A stretch of DNA of 64,000 bases from Geomonas silvestris (GTDB lineage Bacteria; Desulfobacterota; Desulfuromonadia; Geobacterales; Geobacteraceae). This document shows, piece by piece, positions 29,498-39,100 of this stretch. Position numbers and translations under genes: made by a program. Location: positions 62,001 through 126,000 of the forward strand of contig NZ_BLXX01000006.1 in assembly GCF_014193515.1 (NCBI RefSeq), read 5' to 3'. Within the stretch, counting starts at the first letter, position 1, and each line of letters begins with the position of its first letter. The notes under the pieces are model-generated. The model searched no databases, was not told where the DNA came from, and saw only the letters and a list, made by a program, of their open reading frames with translations.

Positions 29498-31134
29498 TGG
29501 AGCCTCCTCGCCGCCCAGACCGCCAGCTTCTCGCGGAAGATCTTGGCGTTGTGCCGGATGTCGACCGGAAATGCCGGGTGAAACAGTATGGTTTCTATGC
29601 TGTGGGTATGGATGTGGTCGCGGGCGATGGCCAGAAGTTCCGAGCGTACCGCTTCCTGGTCCACCTTGATCCCTTTTTCCAGCTCGACGCAGAGCACCGG
29701 GCGCTGCTCGCCGCGCGGGCCCACGCCGACCAGCGCGGTGCGGAACACCGCCGGGTGCGTGTTGAAGACCGCCTCGCAGGGGATGGTGAACAGGGTGCCG
29801 GAGGCGGTTTCCAGACGGTGCGACTTGCGGCCGCAGAACCATACCCGCCCATCCTCGTCGCGCCCGCCCAGGTCTCCCATGCGGTGGAAGAACGATCCGG
29901 TTTCCGGGTCGGCGATCTTCGAGAGGTGGTCGGCGTCCGGGCGGTTGTAGTAGCCGCGGGTCACCTGCGGTCCCTGGACGACGATCTCGCCGATCTTTCC
30001 GGTGGGGACGCGCAGCGATTCGTCCCAGTAGAAGATGGGATCGTCCGTTATCTCGATCACCTCGAGGCGGACCCCCTCGACCGGCCTCCCGATGCACACC
30101 CCGCCGCCGGCGTCGGTGATGCCGCGGGTGCTCCCGAGGATCTCGCCACTTCCTATGGAGCAGACCGGCAACGCCTCGGTGGCGCCGTAGGGGGTGAAGA
30201 CCTCGGTTCCCGGGGCGAGCAGCGAGGTGAATCGCTCGAGGACCGCGGCGGGGACCGGGGCGCCGGCGGAGATGGCGCGCTTCAAGGTCGGGAGCTTCAC
30301 GCCGTGCTTCACGCCGTAGCGGCTCACCCGGTTGATGAGCGCGGGGGAGCCGAACATGGTGGTGACGCCGTAACCGGTGATGGCGTCGATGATGCTGCGC
30401 GGGTTGACCGAACCGGGGCGGGTGAAATCCATCTCGGGGATCACCGCCGTCATCCCCAGCGCCGGCGCGAAGAGGGCGAAGAGCGGGAAGGTGGGGAGGT
30501 CGACCTCGCCGGGCTGGATCCCGTAGACCTGGCGCAGCGCCTCGACCTGGGCCGCGAAGTTGCCGTGGCTGTACACCGCCCCCTTCGGCGCCCCCGTCGA
30601 GCCGCTGGTGAAGAGGATGGCTGCCACGTCGTCGTGGCGGGTCGGTGCCGGGATGAACGGCTCGTGCGAGGCGTCGCGGTTGATTAGGTCGTTCAGCGTG
30701 CAGCCGCCCCAGAAAAGCCGCGGCCCCACCGTCACCAGGGTCCGGATCGACCCCTTGCCCCAGCCGAAGATGAGCCGGGCCAGGTGCGCCTTGGGGATGC
30801 CGATGAAGGCGTGCGGCTCGGCCTCGGCGAAGCACATCTTCAGGTTCTTGATCCCCAGCCCCGGATCGATGAGCACCGGCACCGCGCCGGCCTTGAAGAG
30901 GGCGAAGGTGAGGGCGAAGAACTCCGGGCTCGGGGTCACCATGAGCACCGTGCGGATGCCGCGGCAGATGCCGACGCTCAGGAGGTTGCGGGCGATCCGG
31001 TCGCTCATCTGGTTCAGCTCGGCAAAGCTCAGCCGGCGTCCCTGCTTGGGAAAGATGATCGCGGTGGTATCCGGCTGGCGGCGCGCCATCTCGGGGAGGT
31101 GGGCGGCGATATTGACCAGGGTTTCGTTCAGCAT
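29494..31134 (-). CDS. oleC: OleC, beta-lactone synthetase (AMP-ligase superfamily)
   Basis: 546 residues, ANL superfamily. Activates the 2-alkyl-3-hydroxy acid with ATP and closes it to a beta-lactone. The AMP-binding P-loop LFTSGSTGAPKGAVYSHGN (about residue 165), TPYGATEALP (about 310), and the C-terminal RMGDLGGRDEDGRVWFCGR hinge are visible. It is placed between OleB and OleD with overlapping stops and starts, as in other ole clusters, which distinguishes it from an ordinary fatty-acid CoA ligase. The start at 31134 lies within the last codons of oleB. Confidence 0.92.
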   Translation of the reverse strand: MLNETLVNIAAHLPEMARRQPDTTAIIFPKQGRRLSFAELNQMSDRIARNLLSVGICRGIRTVLMVTPSPEFFALTFALFKAGAVPVLIDPGLGIKNLKMCFAEAEPHAFIGIPKAHLARLIFGWGKGSIRTLVTVGPRLFWGGCTLNDLINRDASHEPFIPAPTRHDDVAAILFTSGSTGAPKGAVYSHGNFAAQVEALRQVYGIQPGEVDLPTFPLFALFAPALGMTAVIPEMDFTRPGSVNPRSIIDAITGYGVTTMFGSPALINRVSRYGVKHGVKLPTLKRAISAGAPVPAAVLERFTSLLAPGTEVFTPYGATEALPVCSIGSGEILGSTRGITDAGGGVCIGRPVEGVRLEVIEITDDPIFYWDESLRVPTGKIGEIVVQGPQVTRGYYNRPDADHLSKIADPETGSFFHRMGDLGGRDEDGRVWFCGRKSHRLETASGTLFTIPCEAVFNTHPAVFRTALVGVGPRGEQRPVLCVELEKGIKVDQEAVRSELLAIARDHIHTHSIETILFHPAFPVDIRHNAKIFREKLAVWAARRLQ

Positions 31135-32042
31135 CGGCTCTCGCTGGCGGGCACCGGGGAGGTGGTGTCCAGGAAGTTTTCGATAAGCGGGACCACGTCG
31201 TCCTTCATGTCTTCCAAAACGTAGTGTCCGGCGTCCGGGTAGCGGTGCACCTGGGCCTCCGGGAAGCGTTGGATCCACTCTTTCAGGAAGGTGGGGTCGA
31301 AAACGAAGTCCAGCTCCCCCCAGTAGATGGAGATGGGGAGACCGCGGAATTTTACCAGACTATCTGCCACCTGGCTCACCAGGTCGAAGTTGCGGTCCCC
31401 CGGGAAAAGCGGGATATCCTGCACAAAACGCAGGGTTGCGATCCGGTTTTTCCAGGAATCGTAGGGCGAGCGGTAGGCCTGCTGCAGGTCGCGGGGCATC
31501 GGGTTCTTCTTGCAGCCGACGATGGAGGCGCCAACGCTGAAGGCGTTGAAACCGCGCACCAGGAGCGCCCCCAGCGCGGTGTCGCGGCAGATCTTGAGCC
31601 CCAGGGGGAACTTCTTCTCCTTGGGGAGGTGGAAGGCTGCGGTGTTAAGGAGCACCAGGCGCCCGATCCGCTCCGGGTGCCGGGCCGCGTAGGCCATGCC
31701 GATCATGCCGCCCCAGTCGTGCAGGACCAGGGTAATCTTCTCGGTGATCCCCAGGTGGTCGATCAGGCGTTCCAGGTCGTCGACCCGGCGGGGGAGGGTG
31801 TAGTCGTAGCGCTCGTCGCCGGGCTTGTCCGAGAAGCCGCAGCCGATGTGGTCCGGCACGATGCACCGGTATCGGTCGCGCAGGGCCAGGACCAGGTTGC
31901 GGTAGTAGAAAGACCAGGACGGATTGCCGTGCACCATGACTATCGGGTCGCCGGCCCCCTCGTCCAAGTAGTGGTAGGAGAGTCCGTCGAGGTCGAGCCG
32001 TTTGCCGGTGAAGGTGTAGTAGTTTTTAAGCTCCGCAGTCAT
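31128..32042 (-). CDS. oleB: OleB, beta-lactone decarboxylase (haloalkane dehalogenase-like)
   Basis: 304 residues, alpha/beta hydrolase. Removes CO2 from the beta-lactone to yield the cis-olefin. The nucleophile is Asp109 in LHDWGGMIG, as in haloalkane dehalogenases. HGNPSWSFYYRN supplies the oxyanion region and the catalytic His lies in YPDAGHYVLED near the C-terminus. Taken alone it would be annotated as a dehalogenase; the operon identifies it as OleB. The ATG at 32042 shares its first base with the oleA stop (TGATG). Confidence 0.92.
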   Translation of the reverse strand: MTAELKNYYTFTGKRLDLDGLSYHYLDEGAGDPIVMVHGNPSWSFYYRNLVLALRDRYRCIVPDHIGCGFSDKPGDERYDYTLPRRVDDLERLIDHLGITEKITLVLHDWGGMIGMAYAARHPERIGRLVLLNTAAFHLPKEKKFPLGLKICRDTALGALLVRGFNAFSVGASIVGCKKNPMPRDLQQAYRSPYDSWKNRIATLRFVQDIPLFPGDRNFDLVSQVADSLVKFRGLPISIYWGELDFVFDPTFLKEWIQRFPEAQVHRYPDAGHYVLEDMKDDVVPLIENFLDTTSPVPASESRC

Positions 32043-33085
32043 CACCAATCCACCCCTAACATCATGCAGTTAAGCCCGCTGCCGATCCCCAGCATGGCGA
32101 CCCGGTCGCCCTTTTCCAGGATCTCGCGCTCGTCGGCCAAGGCCGCGGTCAAAGGCAGGGATACCGTTCCCATGTTCCCCAGGAACTCGTAGGTGGTGAA
32201 ATCCTTGTCCAGCGGGATCCCCAGCGTCTTCAGGATGGCGCTTTGGTGCGCGCTCCCGACCTGGTGGCAGACCACGCGGTCCACCTCCGAACTCTGCCAC
32301 CCCATCTCCGGGAGGAAGCGCTCCCAGGTGCGCATGCCGAGTTCCACGCCGTAGTTCATCACGTTCACCGCGTCGGTGCTCATCGACTGCACGAAGCCCC
32401 CCTTGCCGTCGGGAGCGACCCCCCAGAGGCACAGGGCGTGGTGTTCCGGAGCCGCCAGCGTCATGCCGCCGCGCAACTTGCGACGCTGCGATCCGGAGAA
32501 GGAGCCGTCGGTGAGCAGGACCGCCACCGCGCCGGAGCCGCCGGTCAAGGTGGCAAGCGAGGAGGCGAAGTTTTCCATGCGCTGGTCGGCCAGCATGCGG
32601 GCGATCATGATGTCGTTGATGTCGCGGGCGCTTTCGCAGGAGACCACGAGCCCTGCGCGGATCTGGCCCAGTTCGATGCGGTTTGCCACCTCGAGGATCC
32701 CGTTCAGGACGCCAAGGCAGGCGTTGGAGAGGTCGAAGACCGCGGCGGCGCCCGAAACCCCGAGCTTGGCGGCGACCCGGCAGGCCGTTGCCGGTTCGAA
32801 CTGTTCCCGGCAGACCCCGGTGTAGACTAGGGCGCCCAGTTCCGAAGCGGCGATGCCGGCTGCGGCGAGCGCCTTCTTGCCGGCAGCTGCGGCGCCTTTG
32901 GAGAGCGGGAAGCCCGGCTCCCACCAGCGCCGTTCGCGGATGCCGGTGAGCGCCTGCAGCTGCCCCGGTGCGAAGTGGAGCGCCTTGTAAAGCGGCTCCA
33001 GCCGCGACTCGAGCTCCGCCGAGGTGACCACCACCGGGGCAAGCTCATAGCCGAAAGACTCGATATATACCTTGGAATACTTCAT
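32042..33085 (-). CDS. oleA: OleA, thiolase-fold head-to-head acyl condensing enzyme
   Basis: 347 residues. Condenses two acyl chains (acyl-CoA, or acyl-ACP here) by non-decarboxylative Claisen chemistry to a beta-keto acid. The nucleophile is Cys123 (LSNACLGVLNG); the supporting His is in VCHQVGSAH and the Asn in FLGNMGTVSLP. A Glu in CREQFEPATA fits the OleA-specific glutamate that reaches into the partner active site. It resembles FabH, but the four-gene ole set settles the call. The ATG at 33085 follows AAGGTG, 65 bases after pfaC. Confidence 0.93.
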   Translation of the reverse strand: MKYSKVYIESFGYELAPVVVTSAELESRLEPLYKALHFAPGQLQALTGIRERRWWEPGFPLSKGAAAAGKKALAAAGIAASELGALVYTGVCREQFEPATACRVAAKLGVSGAAAVFDLSNACLGVLNGILEVANRIELGQIRAGLVVSCESARDINDIMIARMLADQRMENFASSLATLTGGSGAVAVLLTDGSFSGSQRRKLRGGMTLAAPEHHALCLWGVAPDGKGGFVQSMSTDAVNVMNYGVELGMRTWERFLPEMGWQSSEVDRVVCHQVGSAHQSAILKTLGIPLDKDFTTYEFLGNMGTVSLPLTAALADEREILEKGDRVAMLGIGSGLNCMMLGVDW

Positions 33086-33150
33086 TGAGCACCTTAACTG
33101 CTGTGTTGGTTATTTCAGTAATTCACCTAGCTGCTGCCAGAGGTTCCACC

Positions 33151-36100
33151 TTACCCCCGCACCACCTGCACGGTGAAATCGTTCATCTGGTAAATCGCCC
33201 GGCCGTCCACCAAAAGGAACCCGGCAGCGGTCAAAAGACGCTTCCCGTCGTCGGCCCCGGTGATCCAGCAGACCACGGTCACCTCCTTGTTGGTCGGCAC
33301 CACCTGGCCGCGGTAGAGCCAGCGATGACGCTTCTCAAGCGCCACGGAGGCGAACTGGTCCCCCTCCTGCCAGCCCCAGCGCTGAACCGCCGCAAACTTC
33401 ATGAGCTGCTGGAACGACTCGAGCCCCAGCGATCCCGGGGTAACCGGATCCTCGTAGAAATGGGCCTTGAAGAACCACTCCTCCGGGTTCACCACCTTGA
33501 TCCCCTTCACATAGCCAAGCCCGGCAGGACCGCCGTCCGGCACGTACTGGTCGATCCGGTCGATCATGCGCAGCATCTGCTCCGGGAAGGGAGTCTCGAC
33601 CGGGTAGGGGAGGCTCACGCTCCTCGCGACTTCCTCCGCCGTGGGCTGGTACGGTGCCGCCTCGCGGATGCCTACTTGGTTCGCCAGCGCTTCCTTGGCG
33701 AAGAAGCCGAACATGGTCTCGCCCTCGTAGAGGATCCCCTGGCGGTCGGCCACGCTGAAATCGAACTCCTGGATGATCATCCCGCCGCTGGTGGCGACCT
33801 TGGTGAGGGTTGCCGTCGCGGTCAGGGTGCCGCTTTGCGGGGTGACCGGGCGGTGCTGGACCGCGTTCCCTCCCAGGTTTCTAAAGGAGATGTCCGTCGG
33901 GCTGTTCAGCGCCGAGCCGACATAGGCGGCCAACCAGCCGCAGGGCTGCAGGGCGGCCTCCAAAAGGACCGAGAAGGGCATGCGCGGCTGGCGCTCGACG
34001 GCGAAGTACCACTCGTCGACCGGGATGTCGTACTGCGCCTCGGCCATGGCGCCCGCCACCATCTGCCACGGCTCACCCTTGAGCGCCGTGACCCGGTCCA
34101 TGAACTGGAACGGCGGGCCGGGGAGGCGGGCGATCTTGCGCTCGTTATCGAAAATCCGGTAACGCTCACCGAAGCCTTCCGACGGTTTGCCGTTACTGTA
34201 GGCGAGGATCTGCTCCTTGGTGTAGAGCGCCGGTTTGTGCTGGTAAAGGCTGGCCGGGTCGCTGGCAACGGGCTGTGCCGCTACAGCTCCCTGTTTCTTC
34301 CAGAGGTTAAGCAGCATCTCTTTATTGGTGCCCGAGAGTCGCGCCGACATGTTGGTGATCTCGACGATCGGCTTGCCGTCGGCGTACATCAGCGCGTCCA
34401 CGATGGCGTAGGGCTCGGGGCGGTAGCCCAACTCCCGCACGGTCACTTCGTAGCGCACCACCTTGGTGCTTTCCAGCACCTGCCCGCGGCAGCAGAGCTG
34501 GCTGGCGACACCGGGGACCGGCTGCCAGGTGGCACCCTGTGCCTCCGCCACCCATCCCATCCGCAACAGCAGGATGCGCAGGGTGTGCATGCAGCACTCG
34601 TACATGAGGGTGCCCGGCATGACCTTGTCGTCGACGAAGTGGCAGGTGATGAACCAGTCCTGGGGATGGATATCCGCCTCGGCCTGGATGAAGCCCATCT
34701 GGTAGCGCCCACCTTGCGGGTCGAGCTCTACCACGCGGTGCACCAGCTTCATGGCGCCGCCGGGGATGGTGAGAGGCCTACTGATCGAGATGCCGGCAAA
34801 GGCAGCGCCGAAGCAGCCGGCCAGGTCTCCCCGGCGCAGCTGGTCGAGCTGGGCCGCGCTGTAGCGCTCCCGGGACATCGGCACCAGGTCGGTCCAGTCC
34901 GTCGGGCGCTTGCCGTTACGGGGCCTCAGGTCGAGCGCCCCGCGCACGATCCCTTTCCCCGCAGCGAGCTCTTCCGCGCTGAAGAAGCCTGCGCAACCGT
35001 TGCGCATCGACATGAGCGGCTCGCCGTTCACCGTCGCCTCGAAGTGGAAACGGAACAGGTAGGTCTCGCCCTGGCGGAAGAAGCGCTCGATACGGATGTC
35101 GTAGTGGATGGTCTCTCCCGGTCCGGGGAGGTCCCGGTGGAAGGTTACCACTGCGTCAAGAAGCCGATAGACGGCGAGACCGCGGGTGATGAAGTCGATG
35201 CCGAGGTACCCGGAGAGGAAGAGGTCGGCCTGTCCTGCCTCGACCGCGATGCAGGTCGGGATGCGGCCGCCGTCCAGGTACCAGGCGCCGGGGAGCACGT
35301 CGTGCTCGGTGACCACGCGGCCGCTGGTCATCGACTTCGGCTCGCCCTCCACGGTCATGATCCGGTCCACCAGCATGAGCGGCTCGTCGGGGAGGCGCAC
35401 CCTGGTCGGGAAGCTGTCCGCCTCGGCGAAGGCCGGCCCGAGCATCTTGCCGACCGAACCGCGGGCGAACTCGAAGCACATGTCGCGATCAAACGCCGGC
35501 GCCGGTTTGGCTGGCTGGGGCGGAGTCGGTGCGGCGAAAAGCTGCGCTGCGGCGGCCGCGCTGGCAGCAGTATTCGCAACCGCGGCGGCAGGCTCGCTCG
35601 CGGCTGCGGCCAGGACTGCAGGGCCACCGGTCGCCAGAAGCTGCTCCTGAAGCAGAACCTGCAGCTTTAGTGCGTGAGCCATCGAATCTGCTAGGTTTTC
35701 GGCAACCTTCAGGTAGGCCTCGTGCGCCTTGAGGCGCGCTTCCTGCGCTGCGGCAAACTCGGCCAGAAGCGGAGCCAGGGAACCTGCCGAAGCAGAACCG
35801 GGCGCCGAGGTGGTTTCGCCACCGGTTAGGCCAGCGGCCGGATGAAGCTGTAAGGGTTGAGTAGGAGCGATAGCTGCCTCTGGCCGAGCTGCTGTCTGAA
35901 GCTGGACCGCGGCAGGTGCAATGGAAGGACCTGCTTGGGTCGCAACAGCCGCAGGAGCAGCAGGAGCCTTCCCGGCTGTGACGGGTACCGGCGTAGGGTG
36001 TCGTGTCGGTGCTTGATTCACCGGTATTTCCATCCTTGTTGCGGTTACGGTGGTGACAATTCTGTCCGACGGCTCGGCCGACACCATGTCGCCCATTCCG

Positions 36101-39100
36101 GATGTTTGGCCGGCAGGAAGCGTCGGGGAGAACGGTGCGCCGCCGGTGCCGAACCTGAGGCTGTTCCCCTGGCCGGCAGTGCTGCTCATCCCGAGTGTCA
36201 GGGGAGCCGTTGCAAAGAGCGGCTCGAGGTTTACCGGGACCCGCTCGGTCACCAGGTGGGCCAACAGGCGCATGATGGCCGAGACCGGTTCCACGCCGGG
36301 GAGGCACGCAGAACGCGCCACATGGGGCCGACCGGCCAGGATCCGGCCGATCATCCTGCTGCAGGATCCGCCGGGGCCCATCTCGAGGAAATAGCGGACC
36401 CCTTCCTGGTATGCCGCCTCGATCACCTTCGGGTAGTCGATACCGTCTATCGCCTGGTTCAGGATCGACTCGGCGGCACTGCGGCGGTTCACCTGGTAGG
36501 CGCTCCCAGCGGCACCGCTGTAGAAGGTGAGGGCGGGGGCAGGCTGCGTGGTGAACAGGTGCAGGTCGTGGTAGGCCTGCGCCACCTCGCGCGCCACCTC
36601 GCAGTGCACGGTGGTTACACCCTGCAGCGGGAAGAACCGGCAGTCGAGCATGGCGACCAGGTGCTTCACCCACTTGGTGTCGCCGCCGATCACGCACTCC
36701 TCCGGGGTGTTCACGATGAGGAGATAGACCCGCGAGGTCTTCTTCAGGGCACGGCGCACTTCGCGTGCCGAAGCGTCGACCACGCCGATGCTCCAGCTGA
36801 TCTCCTTGCCGGCCGCCTCGCCCCAGGCCCTGCGTGCCGCACGGCATTCGCCGGCCAGGTCGTGGGTGAAGAGCGAGGAAGCGCGCATGCGGGCCAGCAT
36901 CAGGTCGCGCTCCTGCCAGGTCCGCGAGGCGAAGAGGCCTGCCGATTCCCCAAGGCTGTAGCCGATGATGGAGCCGGGGGCGATGCCGAAGCTGCGCACC
37001 AGGTCGCTGACGGCGCAACCGGTGGCTACCTGCCCGAAGATCACCGCCAGGTGGTTCTCGTGCACCGACTCGATCGGAGTGCCGTTCCAGAACTGCTCCG
37101 GCTGGAACTGTTCCCTCAGGTAGAGGTTCTCGGCGTCCTGGCGGCGGAAAATCTCCGGCCAGCGCGCCGAGAGCTCCATCCCCATGCCGGCGAAGTGGTT
37201 GCCGGATCCCGGGAAAATAAAGCCTATTTTGCCGGACGCCCCTATCGGGTTCGCGCTGAAGAAGACCCGGTCGCGCAGCGCCGGAGGGATCAACGCTTCG
37301 GCCTGGGCTGCGGTTGCGTTCAAGAGGCGCTCGCCCTGCGAGATGAGGGCGGAGAGTTCCTCGTGGTTGCGTGCCACCAACGAGACCGCCAGGGGATGCT
37401 GGGCATCCTGTCGGCTCTGTTGCCAGCTGGCGGCCAGGTTGTAAAGGTCGGCGCCGGTAGAGGCTGCTGCCTGGCGGCGCAGTTCGGCGAGCCCTTTCTC
37501 CAGCTCTTTCTGGTCCGAGCCGGTGATGCAGAAGAGGCATTCCTTCAGCGGGCCCAGCGGGGCGACCCGGTCCGGAGCCGCGGGGAGGGGTGCCGCATCG
37601 CATCCTTCCAGCACCACATGGCTGCAGCTGCCGTCCACGCCGAAGACGGAGACCCCGGCGTGGCGGGTTCCCTCGGCGCGGTTTCTGAGCCAGTAACGCG
37701 ACCCGGAGGGGAGGAAAAGCGCGCCGTCTCCCGAGACCTTGGGAAGCGGCCTGGCGACCGCCTTGTGAGGCGCCGGGATGATCTCCTGGTACAGCGCGAG
37801 GCAGCCGCGCACGAACGCCGCGAGGCCAGAGGCCGCACCGGTGTGGCCGATCTCCGATTTCACGCTCCCGACTGCAATGCTGCGCTGCATCGCCGGTTGA
37901 GCCGCCTGATCATCGCTGCCTGCGTCGCAGGCCGGGGTCTGGCCTCTCTGGTCGAAGAATGCCGACAGAGCTGCCGCTTCCATGCGGTCCTCGGCTGCGT
38001 TGCCGCTGCCGTGCGCCTCGAGGTAGCCGACCTGGGCCGGCTGGACGCCTGCCTCGCGGTAAGCACGTTTCAGCGCTTCACCGTAGGCTTCCGCTCCCGG
38101 GAGCATCGCGTTGCCGCTGGTCGAGCCGATCCCCTTGATGACCGCGTAGATCCGGTCGCCGTCACGTTGGGCGTCGCTGAGCCGTTTCAATACCAGGCAG
38201 GCCGCACCTTCACCGACGGTGCTGCCGTCGGCGCGATCGTCGAACGGCGTTGCGGCACCGCTGGGCGAGTAGGGGCGCCCGAGGTGGTGGCCGAGTGCAG
38301 CGCGCAGGTCACCCGCAAGGTCAACGGCACCGGTCAGGGCGCGGTCGATCTCTCCGGCCTGCAGCTGGCGCACCGCGATCTCCAGGGCACGAAGCCCCGA
38401 GCTTTCTTCGCTGGAAACGGTGAAACTGGGGCCGCCCACCTTGAATTCGCGGGCCACCCGGCTCGCAACCACGCTCCCCAAGGCACCCATGGTGCGGTTC
38501 GCGGTAAGGGCCGGACCGCTTTGCTCGCGCAACTGGTCCACCCACCGGGCAAAACCCTGCTCGTCGAGAGTAAGCCCCAGCTCCTTGGCCCAAACTTTTG
38601 CCTTTTCGGCGATCGACCAGCGGAAGGCGAAGTTGGTCGAGTTGAGGTCCAGGGCGATGCCGATGAAAACGCCGGCTCGCAGGTTGTCGGAGCGGTCCAT
38701 TCCGGCGTCGGCCATGGCAGCAGCAGCCGACTGCAGCATGAGGAGCTGCTGCGGCAGCATCTCCTCCATCTCGCGCGGCGGGATCCTAAACGCGGTGGGG
38801 GGGAGTTCGAACTCGTCCAGGTAGTAACCGGAAAACGGCGTCCCCTTCAGCTGTTCCTCGGCGAACCAGTCGCTTTTTTCCGCGCCCCACCAGTCCTTCG
38901 GTTTGGATGCCGCAACGGAGCTGTCGCCGCCGAGGACCCGGCGCTGGAAGGCGCTCAAGGACTGCCAGGAGCCAAACCGCGCATCCATGCCGACCACGGC
39001 CACCAGCTCGAGCTCAGAATCCTCGCGAATCTCGATGGTCTCCGAAGCGGCGCTTTCCTGCGGCGCGCTCTGCGGCAGCCACTCCTCGATCAACAGGTGG